DNA of 64,000 nt from Flavobacterium psychrophilum (lineage in GTDB: Bacteria > Bacteroidota > Bacteroidia > Flavobacteriales > Flavobacteriaceae): contig CAMCFT010000013.1 of NCBI GenBank assembly GCA_945874225.1, positions 1-64,000 on the forward strand, read 5' to 3'. Numbering within the stretch: position 1 is the first letter of the stretch; each line of letters opens with the position of its first letter. Positions 63,886-64,000 of this stretch are shown one piece after another. The notes under the pieces were generated by a model. The model did not search any database. It saw only the letters and a list, made by a program, of their open reading frames with translations, and was not told the DNA's origin. Position numbers and translations under genes: made by a program.

Positions 63886-63927
63886 GTGTGTCAAAAATAT
63901 TGTTAGATTTACAAAAAATTGACACAC
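63886..63927. promoter_or_regulatory. palindromic operator and promoter upstream of mmsA
   Basis: GTGTGTCAA (63886-63894) and TTGACACAC (63919-63927) form a perfect 9-bp inverted repeat with a 24-base spacer. On the minus strand TATTTTTG (63892-63899), a TAnnTTTG match, overlaps the mmsA-proximal arm. A regulator bound there would block the promoter. Confidence 0.6.
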
Positions 63928-64000
63928 TTGTTAACTTATTTACAAGATTGAATGTTTTGAAAAGTGAGGGAAATTTGAGTTGAAATTAGCCAAATTAAAC

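Overview
The window looks like a chromosomal segment of a Flavobacterium-type Bacteroidetes. Supporting signs are low G+C, type IX secretion (T9SS) sorting domains of type A and type B, PorP/SprF and OmpA-PD40 partners, bacillithiol synthesis (bshC), the rpmB-rpmG-DUF4295-ftsY order, and promoters of the TTG-N19-TAnnTTTG type rather than sigma70 type. I saw no tRNA, rRNA, CRISPR array or prophage.

Layout. 1-1020: right part of an IS3-family element cut by the window edge. 1.2-8.5 kb: housekeeping and membrane genes (M61 peptidase, fatty acid hydroxylase, AlkB-like protein, AqpZ, cation transporter). 8.7-16.2 kb: a T9SS module with two paralogous type-B cargo proteins built from the same 198-bp repeat, on either side of a PorP/SprF and an OmpA-PD40 gene. 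16.2-35 kb: core genes (htpG, 2-oxoacid dehydrogenase E2, exonuclease, cinA, ribosomal genes, ftsY, ndk, bshC) with several lipoproteins. 35-36 kb: an sdpR-sdpI pair with a visible operator. 36-40.7 kb: a radical SAM gene, then a hybrid histidine kinase whose start is broken at a T10 tract; a decayed copy of the radical SAM 3' end follows the kinase. 40.8-44.3 kb: a three-gene acyl-CoA (probably propionyl-CoA) carboxylase operon.

44.4-50.7 kb (minus strand) holds an ethanolamine-permease-like transporter, a PuuA/GlnA4-like glutamine synthetase homologue, an iron-dependent alcohol dehydrogenase, a class I glutamine amidotransferase-type hydrolase and an aldehyde dehydrogenase. The gene content fits a gamma-glutamylated ethanolamine (amino-alcohol) route: glutamylate, oxidise the alcohol, oxidise the aldehyde, remove glutamate. 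It fits the classical putrescine Puu route less well, because there is no PuuB-like amine oxidase and there is an alcohol dehydrogenase.

50.9-59.9 kb is the most unusual part. It carries three related lipoproteins with paired CxxCH motifs, an OB-fold protein, a DUF5777 beta-barrel, a mono-CxxCH lipoprotein, a YceI protein, the flavin transferase ApbE, and two T9SS type-A secreted DUF2271-like proteins. One DUF2271 protein carries an ApbE-type flavinylation motif (DATTGAT); the other has DATTGPT. I read this as a candidate envelope or surface redox module. The window ends with a class III aminotransferase, two GNAT acetyltransferases and a methylmalonate-semialdehyde-type dehydrogenase preceded by a palindromic operator.

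Intergenic spaces are rich in short dispersed repeats typical of flavobacteria, and two of these have been captured inside coding regions (the E2 linker and the radical SAM protein).
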